Origin: CAZSTA01 sp964609495 [NCBI: uncultured bacterium]
GTDB taxonomy: Bacteria; CAZSTA01
NCBI GenBank assembly: GCA_964609495.1
Contig: CAZSTA010000002.1
Location: 1 to 52,146 of the forward strand
Direction of reading: 5' to 3'
DNA length: 52,146 nucleotides
Positions 1 to 8,284 of this stretch are shown here, piece by piece. The notes beneath the pieces were generated by a model. It did no database searches. It had not been told where the DNA came from and saw only the letters and a program-made list of their open reading frames with translations. Both the position numbers and the translations under genes were made by a program. Position 1 is the first letter of the stretch; each line of letters opens with the position of its first letter.

Positions 1-59
1 ACGTAGTAGCTAGTGAGAGGAAGTTAGAGGAAGTAAGGGAGGTTTATAAAGGGGGGTAG
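1..59 (+). CDS. 3' end of an unidentified gene (partial)
   Basis: The third frame is open from the window edge to a TAG at 57-59 and would encode a charged C-terminal helix (VVASERKLEEVREVYKGG). The other two forward frames stop within the first 12 bases. A new ribosome binding site follows at about 95-108. The fragment is too short to identify. It is offered only as the probable tail of the gene that precedes the hydrolase on the same strand. Confidence 0.35.
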   Translation, partial: VVASERKLEEVREVYKGG

Positions 60-111
60 CTTATTCCCCAGAGGAAATATCTCGAGTTAGTTTTAAAGGA
101 GGAGGAGAGGG

Positions 112-1110
112 ATGTTGCCTAATAGGGATGATAGACATTTCTCGACAATAAATTACTTGAGGAACTATGCTCAACAATTCATCAACGCTAGAAAGGAATT
201 GCCAAGGGATAAGGATGAGCTTATTGAAAGGAACGCTGAGTTTAAAAGGATACTGTTGGAATGTTTAGGAGGTATGCCTGAGGAGAAGTGCGATTTAAAT
301 CCTTTGATAGCGCAAGAATCGGATATCGAGGATTGCTTGCTAGAGGAGGTGTATTTCGATAGTGAGTTGGGAGTTACTGTTCCTGCTCTAGTTTCCAAGC
401 CTAAAGATAGGAAAGGAAGGAAGCCCGCGATAATAGTTGTTCCTGGCTGGCCTCAAACCAAGGAGTGCTTTCCTAAGTTTAGGACGATGATGGCTAAGGA
501 AGGATACATTGTCATCTGCATTGACACTCGTAGTCACGGAGAGAGGAGGATCGTGGCTGATACTTTTAATGATACTTATAATGCTGTTGGCTTTGGTATC
601 CTGTTAGGCAAGCCATTCTTAGGGATGGCCGCGTGGGATATCATACGCACAGTGGATTATCTCGAGACTAGAGATGATGTCAATGAGGAGAGAATCGGGA
701 TCATCGGCTTATGTTACGGAGGGATGCAAACTTGGTTATCAGGAGCGCTGGATGAGAGGTTAAAGGTGGTCGTTCCTGTCTGTGGGACCTCCACTTACGA
801 GGCTATGATCAATGAGATCTCGTCATATCACACTCATTGTCTTCTCACCTATATCCCCAATCTCATAAGGTATGGAGATATTCAAGATATCATCGCTTTG
901 ATCGCTCCTAGACCGTTGTTGATTGTGAATAACTCAAATGATTGGTGGTTTCCAGTATCTGGGTTGAAGAAGGTGGGGAGGGAGATAGAGGGGGTTTATG
1001 AAACCTTAGGGGCTAAGGATAAATTTGATCATATCCTCCGTTCCACCGTTCATGATATCACCCCTGAGTTCGGAGAGAAGGCGAAGAAATGGTTCGATAA
1101 GTGGCTGTAA
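112..1110 (+). CDS. alpha/beta hydrolase, dienelactone hydrolase / acetyl-esterase type
   Basis: This is a 332-residue cytoplasmic alpha/beta hydrolase; no signal peptide is visible. The nucleophile elbow reads GLCYGG (199-204), so the nucleophile is Cys201 rather than Ser, as in dienelactone hydrolases. An oxyanion region VVPGWPQ lies near residue 110, a candidate catalytic Asp sits in NNSNDWWFP, and the candidate His is in the late STVHD segment. A strong AAAGGAGGAGGAGAGG precedes the ATG. The family hydrolyses esters, lactones or acetylated sugars; the substrate here is unknown. The next gene begins about 45 bases downstream on the same strand, so the two are probably co-transcribed. The family is certain; the role is inferred only from its neighbours in carbohydrate metabolism. 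Confidence 0.85.
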   Translation: MLPNRDDRHFSTINYLRNYAQQFINARKELPRDKDELIERNAEFKRILLECLGGMPEEKCDLNPLIAQESDIEDCLLEEVYFDSELGVTVPALVSKPKDRKGRKPAIIVVPGWPQTKECFPKFRTMMAKEGYIVICIDTRSHGERRIVADTFNDTYNAVGFGILLGKPFLGMAAWDIIRTVDYLETRDDVNEERIGIIGLCYGGMQTWLSGALDERLKVVVPVCGTSTYEAMINEISSYHTHCLLTYIPNLIRYGDIQDIIALIAPRPLLIVNNSNDWWFPVSGLKKVGREIEGVYETLGAKDKFDHILRSTVHDITPEFGEKAKKWFDKWL

Positions 1111-1155
1111 TCGAGGGAAATAACTCCTAATTGATGAATGAAGAGGGAGGAGCTC

Positions 1156-2271
1156 ATGTTCGACTTTGATATCGGCAAATATGCTGATCGGATAGAGGAA
1201 TCGAGGCGGAGATTAGAGGTAACGAGACGCTTTCAAGAGCCAGATCGAGTGCCGATAAATATCACTGTAGGAGGACCCTTCTTCGCTCATCTCCTTGGAT
1301 ATAATATTCGGGATTACTACCTAGATATGAATTTGATGATCGAGATTCAGGTCGGAGGAGTAAGATGGCGTTTTGAGGAGTTAGGCGATGATATAACTGG
1401 CTTCAATATATATCTCGATCTGGGAACTGCTGGAGAAGCCGCGATATTTGACTGTGATCTTATGTATCCTGATGATAACACGCCAGCGATAGTGCGAAAA
1501 TATGAGACGATCGAGGATTTAGAGAGGATAGAGATACTCGATCCTGAGACCCATCCTCGCATTCAGGAGATTTATCGAAAGTATGAGGAGCTGAGAGAGA
1601 GGGTCGAGAGGACGGGGTTGAACTATCCGGTTACGGGGGGAGTGGGAATGCATCCCCCACTCTCGGCATTATGCGGAATTATGGATGTTGATAAGGTCTA
1701 TACCTATATGTGTGTAGAGCCGGAGAGAATGAAGAAGATCTTTGCGAAGTTCGTGGAAATATTCTGTCGCGTAGTCGATTATAATGATAAATATTTCGGG
1801 ATGAAAAGGGCTTCGCTGGGGCTTTGTGATGATAACTCAGGCTTCATCTCTCCTAAGATGTATCGAGAGAGGGTGCTCCCCTTTAATAAGATGTTATACG
1901 AAAGGTATGGCAAGAATAGACGCTCACTTCATATGGATGGCCCCGCGGATCATCTCTTCTCGATGATATCGAACGATCTCGGAGTGGATGAGATGGATAT
2001 CGGCGGATTCAGCCATATCGAGGCGGCGGTGGAGGCGATGAAGGGAAAAACTGTTATCCAAGGGAACGTTAATTGTAAAGACCTATATGGAGATTTCGAG
2101 CCCGCTAGAGCATCCGCAGAGCATTGTTTGCGGGTGGCGGCTCCTGGAGGTGGATATATATTTGGAGTAGGTGGGGAGACTTATGCGGGCGTAAATGTGG
2201 ATACTCTGGTTGATATGGTGGATTATGTGAAGAAAGCGGGGAGATACCCAATAAAGCCGGAGAACTTTTGA
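1156..2271 (+). CDS. uroporphyrinogen decarboxylase (URO-D) superfamily protein
   Basis: This 371-residue protein has the URO-D/cobamide methyltransferase fold signature: an N-terminal RFQEPDRVPIN segment, LHMDGPADH in the middle, and the C-terminal run IQGNVNCKDLYG followed by a Gly-rich GGGYIFGVGGE loop. Such paralogues are abundant in some uncultivated phyla and are usually not heme enzymes; many resemble MtaA/CmuA corrinoid methyltransferases. No other heme-pathway gene is nearby. I place the start at 1156 because AGAGGGAGGAGCTC sits directly before that ATG, whereas the in-frame ATG at 1138 has no Shine-Dalgarno. The gene follows the hydrolase closely. A truncated amidohydrolase start follows it, which suggests an original catabolic cluster now broken. 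Confidence 0.8.
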   Translation: MFDFDIGKYADRIEESRRRLEVTRRFQEPDRVPINITVGGPFFAHLLGYNIRDYYLDMNLMIEIQVGGVRWRFEELGDDITGFNIYLDLGTAGEAAIFDCDLMYPDDNTPAIVRKYETIEDLERIEILDPETHPRIQEIYRKYEELRERVERTGLNYPVTGGVGMHPPLSALCGIMDVDKVYTYMCVEPERMKKIFAKFVEIFCRVVDYNDKYFGMKRASLGLCDDNSGFISPKMYRERVLPFNKMLYERYGKNRRSLHMDGPADHLFSMISNDLGVDEMDIGGFSHIEAAVEAMKGKTVIQGNVNCKDLYGDFEPARASAEHCLRVAAPGGGYIFGVGGETYAGVNVDTLVDMVDYVKKAGRYPIKPENF

Positions 2272-2301
2272 GGGATGATAAGATAAAAGGAGCTAAAGTT
2301 T

Positions 2302-2415
2302 ATGCTGATCATAGATGCCCATGTTCATCAGTTTGAGAGAGGAAGTTTTCTATATCTTATATGGCTGTTGGAATATAACTCTAATGGCTATTTATCCGCT
2401 TCTAAAACTTGCTGA
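2302..2415 (+). pseudogene. N-terminal stub of an amidohydrolase-family gene
   Basis: An AAAGGAGC ribosome site precedes an ATG at 2302 that encodes MLIIDAHVHQFERG, the typical start of amidohydrolase (TIM-barrel, metal-binding DxHxH-type) proteins. The reading frame stops at 2415 after 37 codons, whereas the family is normally about 250-350 residues. The recognisable part ends near 2385, where the 3' end of the opposing MFS gene begins, so the rest of the gene appears to have been lost at this junction. The stub is co-directional with the URO-D gene 30 bases upstream. Too short to be a functional enzyme; identification rests on the N-terminal motif only. Confidence 0.5.
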
Positions 2416-3722
2416 TTACTTCTGGCAGGTTTAAGCAATCTCCAGAAGAGAATTACTCCTATTAATCGCACTCCTGAGGCTATGAAGAAGACCAAGTTTA
2501 TCTGTAAGATTCCAATGAGAAAAGTTCCTACCAGTGGAGCAAGAAAAGCCGCGGTATTCATCAACATCGAATATACCGCTACAAAGCTAGCTCTTCTCTC
2601 CTCCGGGCAGAAATCCATCAGAGCATTGAAGAAAGCAAGATTGAAACCAGCGGAGAACACTCCAGCGATTATGGAGTTGGGGATATAAGGCCAGAGATTA
2701 TAGGTAAAACCAATAATGAAGGGATAGAGAACCAATCCTCCGGTAGAGAGCAGAAGTATATAGTAATTACCCCGCTTATTTATGAGACGAGTCCAGCGAC
2801 GATAGGTGAGAATTGCGGCCGCAGATGTAATTATAGAGAGCATTCCAATCCAACTGTTGGTAGCTCCCAGATATTTAACTAGGTAGATAGGGAACAGGGG
2901 TGCTGGTATGAATAATCCCCAGTGCAATACAAGCGAGCTTAGGCAGAAGTAGAAGAAGCTGCGATTCTCACTTATCATCCGCCCGAAGCCTTTTAATTGC
3001 TTAGTGATAGGTCTCCTTATCTTGGGTGGAGGAAGGGGTATATCCTTTACCTCTATTCTGCGTATATACTTTAAGCTGATCATCGAGGTAAAGAAGGCCA
3101 CAAGGTAAATTAGTTGATAATTGAGGGGGAAGGGGAGTATATCAAGAAGTTTACCAGCTAGGGGAGTAGCGCCTACCTGAGTTGTCCCCATTATAATACT
3201 GCGATTTCCCACCACCCTCGATCGACTCTCAGGGGGTAAGACATTGCCCATCATCGTAGTGAAAGCTATGTTGGCTAGAGCGGCGGGGAAGTTCATTAGC
3301 ACAATACAGATTATGAAGAATTCTGCTCGATGAGATCTAATAAGGAATGGCATCAGGACGATGGGGAGGTAGAAGAAGCGAACTAGAGCTAGACTTTTCA
3401 CGCTCAAGGGGATCAATCTTCTATATTTATTGATAATGCGGGCCGCAGGAAGCGTAGAAATTATCAGGACGAGGGCAGGAAGGGAGGTGAGAAGACCGAT
3501 CTGGGTATCCGTGGCTCCTAACTTGATAGCGAAAACTGCCACAAAGGGACCAGTTATCGCCATAGCGAGCCCACTCCAAAAGATGTCTAGATATAGATTC
3601 CATATATTTCGTTCAAGTGCCGCTTCCTCTCTCTTCTTCCGAGAGGCTTCAAGCCCCGAGGCTAGTTTTAACTTGATCGTCCTAAAAGATAAAAGAACTC
3701 TACTTAGCCTTCCTTTCATCAT
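2388..3722 (-). CDS. MFS transporter
   Basis: This 444-residue integral membrane protein has about 12 hydrophobic segments. Its N-terminal half contains the major-facilitator pattern: FAIKLGATDTQIGLLTSLPA in TM1-2, then KYRR in the loop between TM2 and TM3. A basic cytoplasmic extension of about 30 residues (LEASRKKREEAALERN) precedes TM1. Two adjacent ATG codons (3722 and 3719) follow CGAAAGGAAC. The substrate cannot be read from the sequence; nearby sugar genes make a sugar or glycoside plausible but unproven. Its 3' end abuts the amidohydrolase stub on the other strand, and a perfect palindrome lies in its 5' region. Two further MFS genes occur at 39 and 42 kb. Confidence 0.85.
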   Translation of the reverse strand: MMKGRLSRVLLSFRTIKLKLASGLEASRKKREEAALERNIWNLYLDIFWSGLAMAITGPFVAVFAIKLGATDTQIGLLTSLPALVLIISTLPAARIINKYRRLIPLSVKSLALVRFFYLPIVLMPFLIRSHRAEFFIICIVLMNFPAALANIAFTTMMGNVLPPESRSRVVGNRSIIMGTTQVGATPLAGKLLDILPFPLNYQLIYLVAFFTSMISLKYIRRIEVKDIPLPPPKIRRPITKQLKGFGRMISENRSFFYFCLSSLVLHWGLFIPAPLFPIYLVKYLGATNSWIGMLSIITSAAAILTYRRWTRLINKRGNYYILLLSTGGLVLYPFIIGFTYNLWPYIPNSIIAGVFSAGFNLAFFNALMDFCPEERRASFVAVYSMLMNTAAFLAPLVGTFLIGILQINLVFFIASGVRLIGVILFWRLLKPARSNQQVLEADK

Positions 3723-3752
3723 TGTTCCTTTCGGAGTATATACAAAACTAAA

Positions 3753-3790
3753 GGGAATTGAGGCAATTTATATTTTATACCTCAATTCCC
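3753..3790. promoter_or_regulatory. 11-bp perfect inverted repeat in the MFS 5' region
   Basis: GGGAATTGAGG (3753-3763) is repeated inverted at 3780-3790 with a 16-base AT-only spacer. It lies about 30-70 bases upstream of the MFS start at 3722. The spacer contains a TATAAAAT-like element in the minus direction, so this could be an operator around a promoter or a leader hairpin. No U-run follows on the minus strand. Confidence 0.45.
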
Positions 3791-4006
3791 TCTTCGTCCT
3801 TTATATATTTTAGATACGAAGCTTATCCGAAACTATTTTCAGCTATATCCTCTAATTTAAGTGTGATTCGGATATTTGTAATATTCATATTCATCTTATC
3901 CTATTTATTAGCTAATCTCCCTCTTCAATCCGTTAACTATTATATCATAAAAACTTAGGCTGGTCAATAATTTTAAGATATTTTTCTGAGGCTCGACTCA
4001 TCGATC

Positions 4007-4035
4007 TTGACAAAAGCTATATAAACTGTTAAAAT
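4007..4035 (+). promoter_or_regulatory. sigma-70-type promoter of the large outer-membrane protein gene
   Basis: TTGACA (4007-4012), a 17-base spacer and TAAAAT (4030-4035). The start codon lies 37 bases downstream with AAGGAGG at 4059-4065. The rest of the AT-rich gap from 3791 holds no recognisable gene. Confidence 0.75.
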
Positions 4036-4071
4036 AACCTCAGTTTTTATGCTTGTCGAAGGAGGCTTTAG

Positions 4072-7000
4072 ATGAAGCCAGCCAAGTTATTTTATATATC
4101 TATCCTATTAGGAGTTCTTTTATTCCCTGTCTCTGTCTTATCTCAGCTCGAAGTAGAAGGAGAGAAAACATTCTCCCTAAAATCGGTGAACCTGGGGAGG
4201 GGAAGTTCTGCGGGAGCTTTTTATAGAGATAATCCTCAATTCCTCGCGGTAGGCACCTTTGCCTTCGATCAGACTTTTCGTTTGAAGCTCGATGGTAAAT
4301 TCGAGGATGTGAGGGTCTCGGCCTCTCTTACTGATACTACTAGCAATCAGCTCCTACCCTTCGGGGGCGAGGATATCTGGATAAAGGTGGAGGGAAGGAA
4401 CTTCGGCGCCACCTTCGGTGATTATGTGAGTTCGTTCGGTCTAACTGATTTCACACGCTATAACCGAAAGTTAACGGGAGCTACGGGATATGTGCTTCTC
4501 GACAAATTTCGTCTGAGTGCTTTAGGTGCTAGGGTAGGAGGTGTCCCCCAAAGAGATGAGTTTAAAGCCGAGGAGACCAGGCTGGTCTATACGCTAACTC
4601 GTCGTCCGGTAGTGGAGGGCAGTGAGGTCGTCAAAGTCGATGACGAGAAGCTCACTAGGGAGGTCGATTATACGATAGATTATATAACGGGGACGATAAC
4701 CTTCATCGAGTTTCTGGAGGCAGATACTGAGATAGTGGTGGAATACGAATATCTCGAAGGAGGATTGCTGAGCAGACGCCTGATCTATGGAGTGGAGGGG
4801 GAGTATAAGGCTGAGGATTTCACCGCGGGATTAAATTATCTCACGCAGAATGATGAGCCGAGTAGTGACTCGCTTCCTAAAGTGGAGAATTCTCCTGTCC
4901 AGCAGAGCATCTTCGGAGCAAATTTCGAATACAACTGGACTCCGGCTTCTCAAAAGCGTGAAATTGAGATCGGAGATGTCTCCGCGGGAATAGTAACAAT
5001 TTCGGATAGAGCGGAAGGATGGTCCACTATCCCCGGCGAAGATGGCAGTTCCCTCACCCTGGAGACTTCCTTATTGGTATATAAAGAGGCAGGAAGATCG
5101 CTATCTTTTGATTATAACCTGTATGAGAAGGATTCCAAGGTCTGGGCGGTATATGAATTCGATTTTCCGCAGGATTATAGCTCTTATAATCAGTTGATAT
5201 TTTGGGTTTATGGCGATTCAAATTTGGAGCGGCTCAGCATCGAGCTAGCTACTGATGATAGCGATTATTTCCACTCTCCTATCGCAGTCATAAATTGGGA
5301 TGGCTGGAGACAGATAACCTTCCCTATTCAAAGCTTCGAGGTGGCGGAAGGAGATCCAAATTTAGGTGATATATCTTCGGTGAAGATCTCACTTACTAGT
5401 CCAGAGGGGGCTTTAGTGGGAGTGAGTGGGCTGATATATCTGGATAGTTATGTTAGGTCTTCCCCCTATTTACCCAGAGAGGAGCAGATCTCAGCCAATA
5501 TTTCTGTGGAATATGGGCAAAGTCAGTATAACCCTAATACCCAGAACGAAGCGGTTATCGATGATATGGAAGGGGATGCTAAGGCTTTTACCCTCTCTGA
5601 TGATCCTGAGGATTGGGAGGTCGGTGAGGCCTCCGATCTGACAAGTTCTATTGATATCGATACCGATGATAATAACTTTAAGGAGGGAAATTCCTCGCTC
5701 GTAATGGATTATGAGTTGGCGGAAGAGGACTCATGGGTATATATAATATATTCTCTGGATGATCATGATATCTCCAAATACGATAAGTTAAACTTCTGGC
5801 TTGATGGAGATAATAAGGGCGAGCTACTCTGGATCAGTTTGGTGACCGAGGAAGATAAGGAATATTCAAGTGAGGCTCTAAGGATAGACTGGACAACTTG
5901 GAGGACAGTTAGGTTTGAGTTGCAGGAGGATTTCAAGCTAGAGGACGAGACTGAGTTGGAGAAGATAAAGGAGATAAGGCTCTATCTGGCTAACGATGGC
6001 ACTGTCTCCAAGAGTATAAGGTCCACTCTCTATTTAGATACCTTGAGTTCCGCAGTTGAGAAGCGATGGATAATAGGAGGAACAGGTATCTTAGATATAA
6101 AGGCTATTAATAAGGAGCTCGATCCATCATTTATTCCCTACTCTGAGGAAAGTCCTCAAGCGTTAGATTTGATTTATACCTTCGAGAAGGAGGATGATTA
6201 TGTATCTATAACTTATGATTTCAACTATTCTCAGGATTTCACGAGGTATAAGCGATTCAAATTCGCGGCTTTCCTGCCGGGCGATGTGCTTGCTGGAGAA
6301 GTGTTCGTCGATCTCATCACCAGTTCCAATAGCTACTTTCGGCATAAAGAGAAGTTGGTTTTAGATAGGGATAATATACCTAAGGATAAGTGGAAAGAGG
6401 TATCTTTGGATATCAGGGCGGACGCGGTGCAGGATAATTTTGAGACCTATGGATCTCCTACTCTGGAGCAGATAAAGGAGGTCAGATTCTCAATTGAGCG
6501 AGGAGAGGCGGAAATTGAAGTAGAATACTCGCTCTATTTGGATGCCGTTCATCTGGGAGGCTCTGTTAGGTCAAGCGGAAGAGCGTACAAGATAACCCTT
6601 GATTCTCGCTATCGCGATATCACTTTAAAAGCTAGATACGAGAGGAGTGAGGCGGAGTTCAGGCAGATAGGTAAAGCCACCGCCCAAGCGGTGGACGAGG
6701 AGAAGTTCTATATGAATACCGGGTATTGCTATGAGGATAAGATCACGGGAAATATGCGCTATGAAAGTTCGACTTCTACAAGTCGTCTGGGAGTTGAAAG
6801 GGAGGTGGCTACAACTAATAATATCTTCTCTACCGACTGGACCTTCCGTTTCGATGATCTCCCAGAATTAAAACTCGGATATCAGCAGAAGGATAAGTTC
6901 AACAGTAGGAAGGATGAGGGAAAGATCAATGAGACCGTTTATTTGGCGACATTTGGCCTTAGATATATGGTAGATATCTATACCTTTGAGTTCGATTATC

Positions 7001-8115
7001 GCCTTCAGGATACTTTAGATCGGACGGAGAAGCAACCAAGAACTAGGGTTGATGCCTCGACCTATCGTATTTCAGTTGCTCCTTCCGATAAGATATCTTC
7101 TGCAGTAAGCTATACGAAAAGTGTTAGTCGCTCTGAGGGAGAGAATGCACCTAAGACTGATACCGATACGATCGCCTTAGAAGTTCGGGCGGTTCCCTCT
7201 CGGACCCTCTCTCTAACTGGACAATATTCCTCGCGCGTCGTCTCCAATCTAACCGATAATACAACTCAACGGGCTGATATCGCTGATATCTCCACTCTCT
7301 TCAAGCCCTTTTCTTATCTTTCTGGAAGAGTCAGGTATCGCTTGGAGCAGGAGGAGAGGAGGGTTTCTGGGAAGAAGATCCCAGTTGATACCTCTTACAC
7401 CTCCTTCGATCTACGAGTTACCCCTTGGTCCTTCATCTCCCTCTCTACTATTTATAGCTTCCGTTACACGACCGCAGATGATCCTGATACTGAAGAGAAG
7501 ATAGAGGTCCTGAAGGATAACAAGCGTGATTGGAGTCTGAGCTTTGTTCCTATCTCCTCTCTTACTATCTCTGGGAGATGTCAAGCTTCTAGCCGACGTG
7601 ATCAATATGATAAAACTACTGATATTGAGACAACTACGGTGAGGATCGATAATAGATTTTCCGATAGATTAGCTCTCAAGATAAGTTATGAGAATAGGAG
7701 TAAGGAACGTGGCCAAAAGACAGAGGAAGCAGGCATTATCAAGACTATGTCTCGAACTTCCCAGGTTGAGCTGGGATTGGATATTATTTTCTCTCCTAAA
7801 CTTTCAGGGGAATTGAGTTATACTTGGAAAGGAGAGAAGGAGCCAGAACGCGATAGGGAGGATTCCTCAATTATAGGTGCAGAAATCGAGTATGATATAA
7901 ATGAGAGAATGAAAGTCTCCTCAGAGTTAGAATATACTTCTGTTACGGGAGAGAGCGCCGCAGATAAGGTGAAATTAGCACTTGATCTCGATTACCAACT
8001 AGCAGAGAACGTCGAGCTATCGGCTGGATATAACTATTTCACTTCAAGCTCAGCCTCTGAGAGTGATACTTATCAAGCCAATATATTCTTGTTAGATGTG
8101 AAACTATTATTCTAG
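4072..8115 (+). CDS. large outer-membrane beta-barrel protein with SprA-like motif and three carbohydrate-binding-like modules
   Basis: This 1347-residue protein has a Sec signal peptide (residues 1 to about 25) and ends in a beta-strand with C-terminal Phe (DVKLLF), the usual barrel-assembly signal. Residues near 200 carry DYTIDYITGTITFIE, a motif recurring in SprA/Sov-type surface proteins. Three divergent repeats follow at roughly 297-470, 492-660 and 664-835. Each has the pattern 'YxxLxFWxxGD ... I.WxxWRxxxF ... LYLD', resembling beta-sandwich carbohydrate-binding modules; the second opens with VIDDMEGD. The rest (about 845-1347) is alternating short strands typical of a barrel. It has its own consensus promoter and lies 170 bases before a GH32 gene. 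I infer a cell-surface glycan-binding or translocon role; no close family name can be given with confidence. Confidence 0.7.
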   Translation: MKPAKLFYISILLGVLLFPVSVLSQLEVEGEKTFSLKSVNLGRGSSAGAFYRDNPQFLAVGTFAFDQTFRLKLDGKFEDVRVSASLTDTTSNQLLPFGGEDIWIKVEGRNFGATFGDYVSSFGLTDFTRYNRKLTGATGYVLLDKFRLSALGARVGGVPQRDEFKAEETRLVYTLTRRPVVEGSEVVKVDDEKLTREVDYTIDYITGTITFIEFLEADTEIVVEYEYLEGGLLSRRLIYGVEGEYKAEDFTAGLNYLTQNDEPSSDSLPKVENSPVQQSIFGANFEYNWTPASQKREIEIGDVSAGIVTISDRAEGWSTIPGEDGSSLTLETSLLVYKEAGRSLSFDYNLYEKDSKVWAVYEFDFPQDYSSYNQLIFWVYGDSNLERLSIELATDDSDYFHSPIAVINWDGWRQITFPIQSFEVAEGDPNLGDISSVKISLTSPEGALVGVSGLIYLDSYVRSSPYLPREEQISANISVEYGQSQYNPNTQNEAVIDDMEGDAKAFTLSDDPEDWEVGEASDLTSSIDIDTDDNNFKEGNSSLVMDYELAEEDSWVYIIYSLDDHDISKYDKLNFWLDGDNKGELLWISLVTEEDKEYSSEALRIDWTTWRTVRFELQEDFKLEDETELEKIKEIRLYLANDGTVSKSIRSTLYLDTLSSAVEKRWIIGGTGILDIKAINKELDPSFIPYSEESPQALDLIYTFEKEDDYVSITYDFNYSQDFTRYKRFKFAAFLPGDVLAGEVFVDLITSSNSYFRHKEKLVLDRDNIPKDKWKEVSLDIRADAVQDNFETYGSPTLEQIKEVRFSIERGEAEIEVEYSLYLDAVHLGGSVRSSGRAYKITLDSRYRDITLKARYERSEAEFRQIGKATAQAVDEEKFYMNTGYCYEDKITGNMRYESSTSTSRLGVEREVATTNNIFSTDWTFRFDDLPELKLGYQQKDKFNSRKDEGKINETVYLATFGLRYMVDIYTFEFDYRLQDTLDRTEKQPRTRVDASTYRISVAPSDKISSAVSYTKSVSRSEGENAPKTDTDTIALEVRAVPSRTLSLTGQYSSRVVSNLTDNTTQRADIADISTLFKPFSYLSGRVRYRLEQEERRVSGKKIPVDTSYTSFDLRVTPWSFISLSTIYSFRYTTADDPDTEEKIEVLKDNKRDWSLSFVPISSLTISGRCQASSRRDQYDKTTDIETTTVRIDNRFSDRLALKISYENRSKERGQKTEEAGIIKTMSRTSQVELGLDIIFSPKLSGELSYTWKGEKEPERDREDSSIIGAEIEYDINERMKVSSELEYTSVTGESAADKVKLALDLDYQLAENVELSAGYNYFTSSSASESDTYQANIFLLDVKLLF

Positions 8116-8124
8116 GTATAGATA

Positions 8125-8200
8125 TCACATTCTAAAACCGCATTTCACTATAGTATGTACAATATTTATCATCAGGTTTTAATGCGAAGTTGTAATGTGA
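8125..8200. repeat. imperfect inverted repeat downstream of the outer-membrane protein gene
   Basis: TCACATT (8125-8131) pairs with AATGTGA (8194-8200), and interior segments around CGCATT/AATGCG also pair imperfectly. No U-run follows, so it is either an operator for the GH32 gene or a processing hairpin. Confidence 0.35.
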
Positions 8201-8258
8201 CCTCTATAGTTTCAAAATTTAATGCTTAGTCTAAGGAGGTGAAAAGGAGCAATTCCTC

Positions 8259-8278
8259 CCCTTCGCTAAAGCGGAGGG
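8259..8278 (+). promoter_or_regulatory. hairpin that sequesters the GH32 ribosome binding site
   Basis: CCCTTCGCT (8259-8267) pairs with AGCGGAGGG (8270-8278) with one G-U wobble; in practice the top pair opens to give a four-base loop. The 3' arm contains GGAGG, which is the Shine-Dalgarno for the TTG start at 8285. A second AAGGAGGTG at 8233-8241 lies upstream and has no in-frame start. Confidence 0.45.
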
Positions 8279-8284
8279 ATCTCC

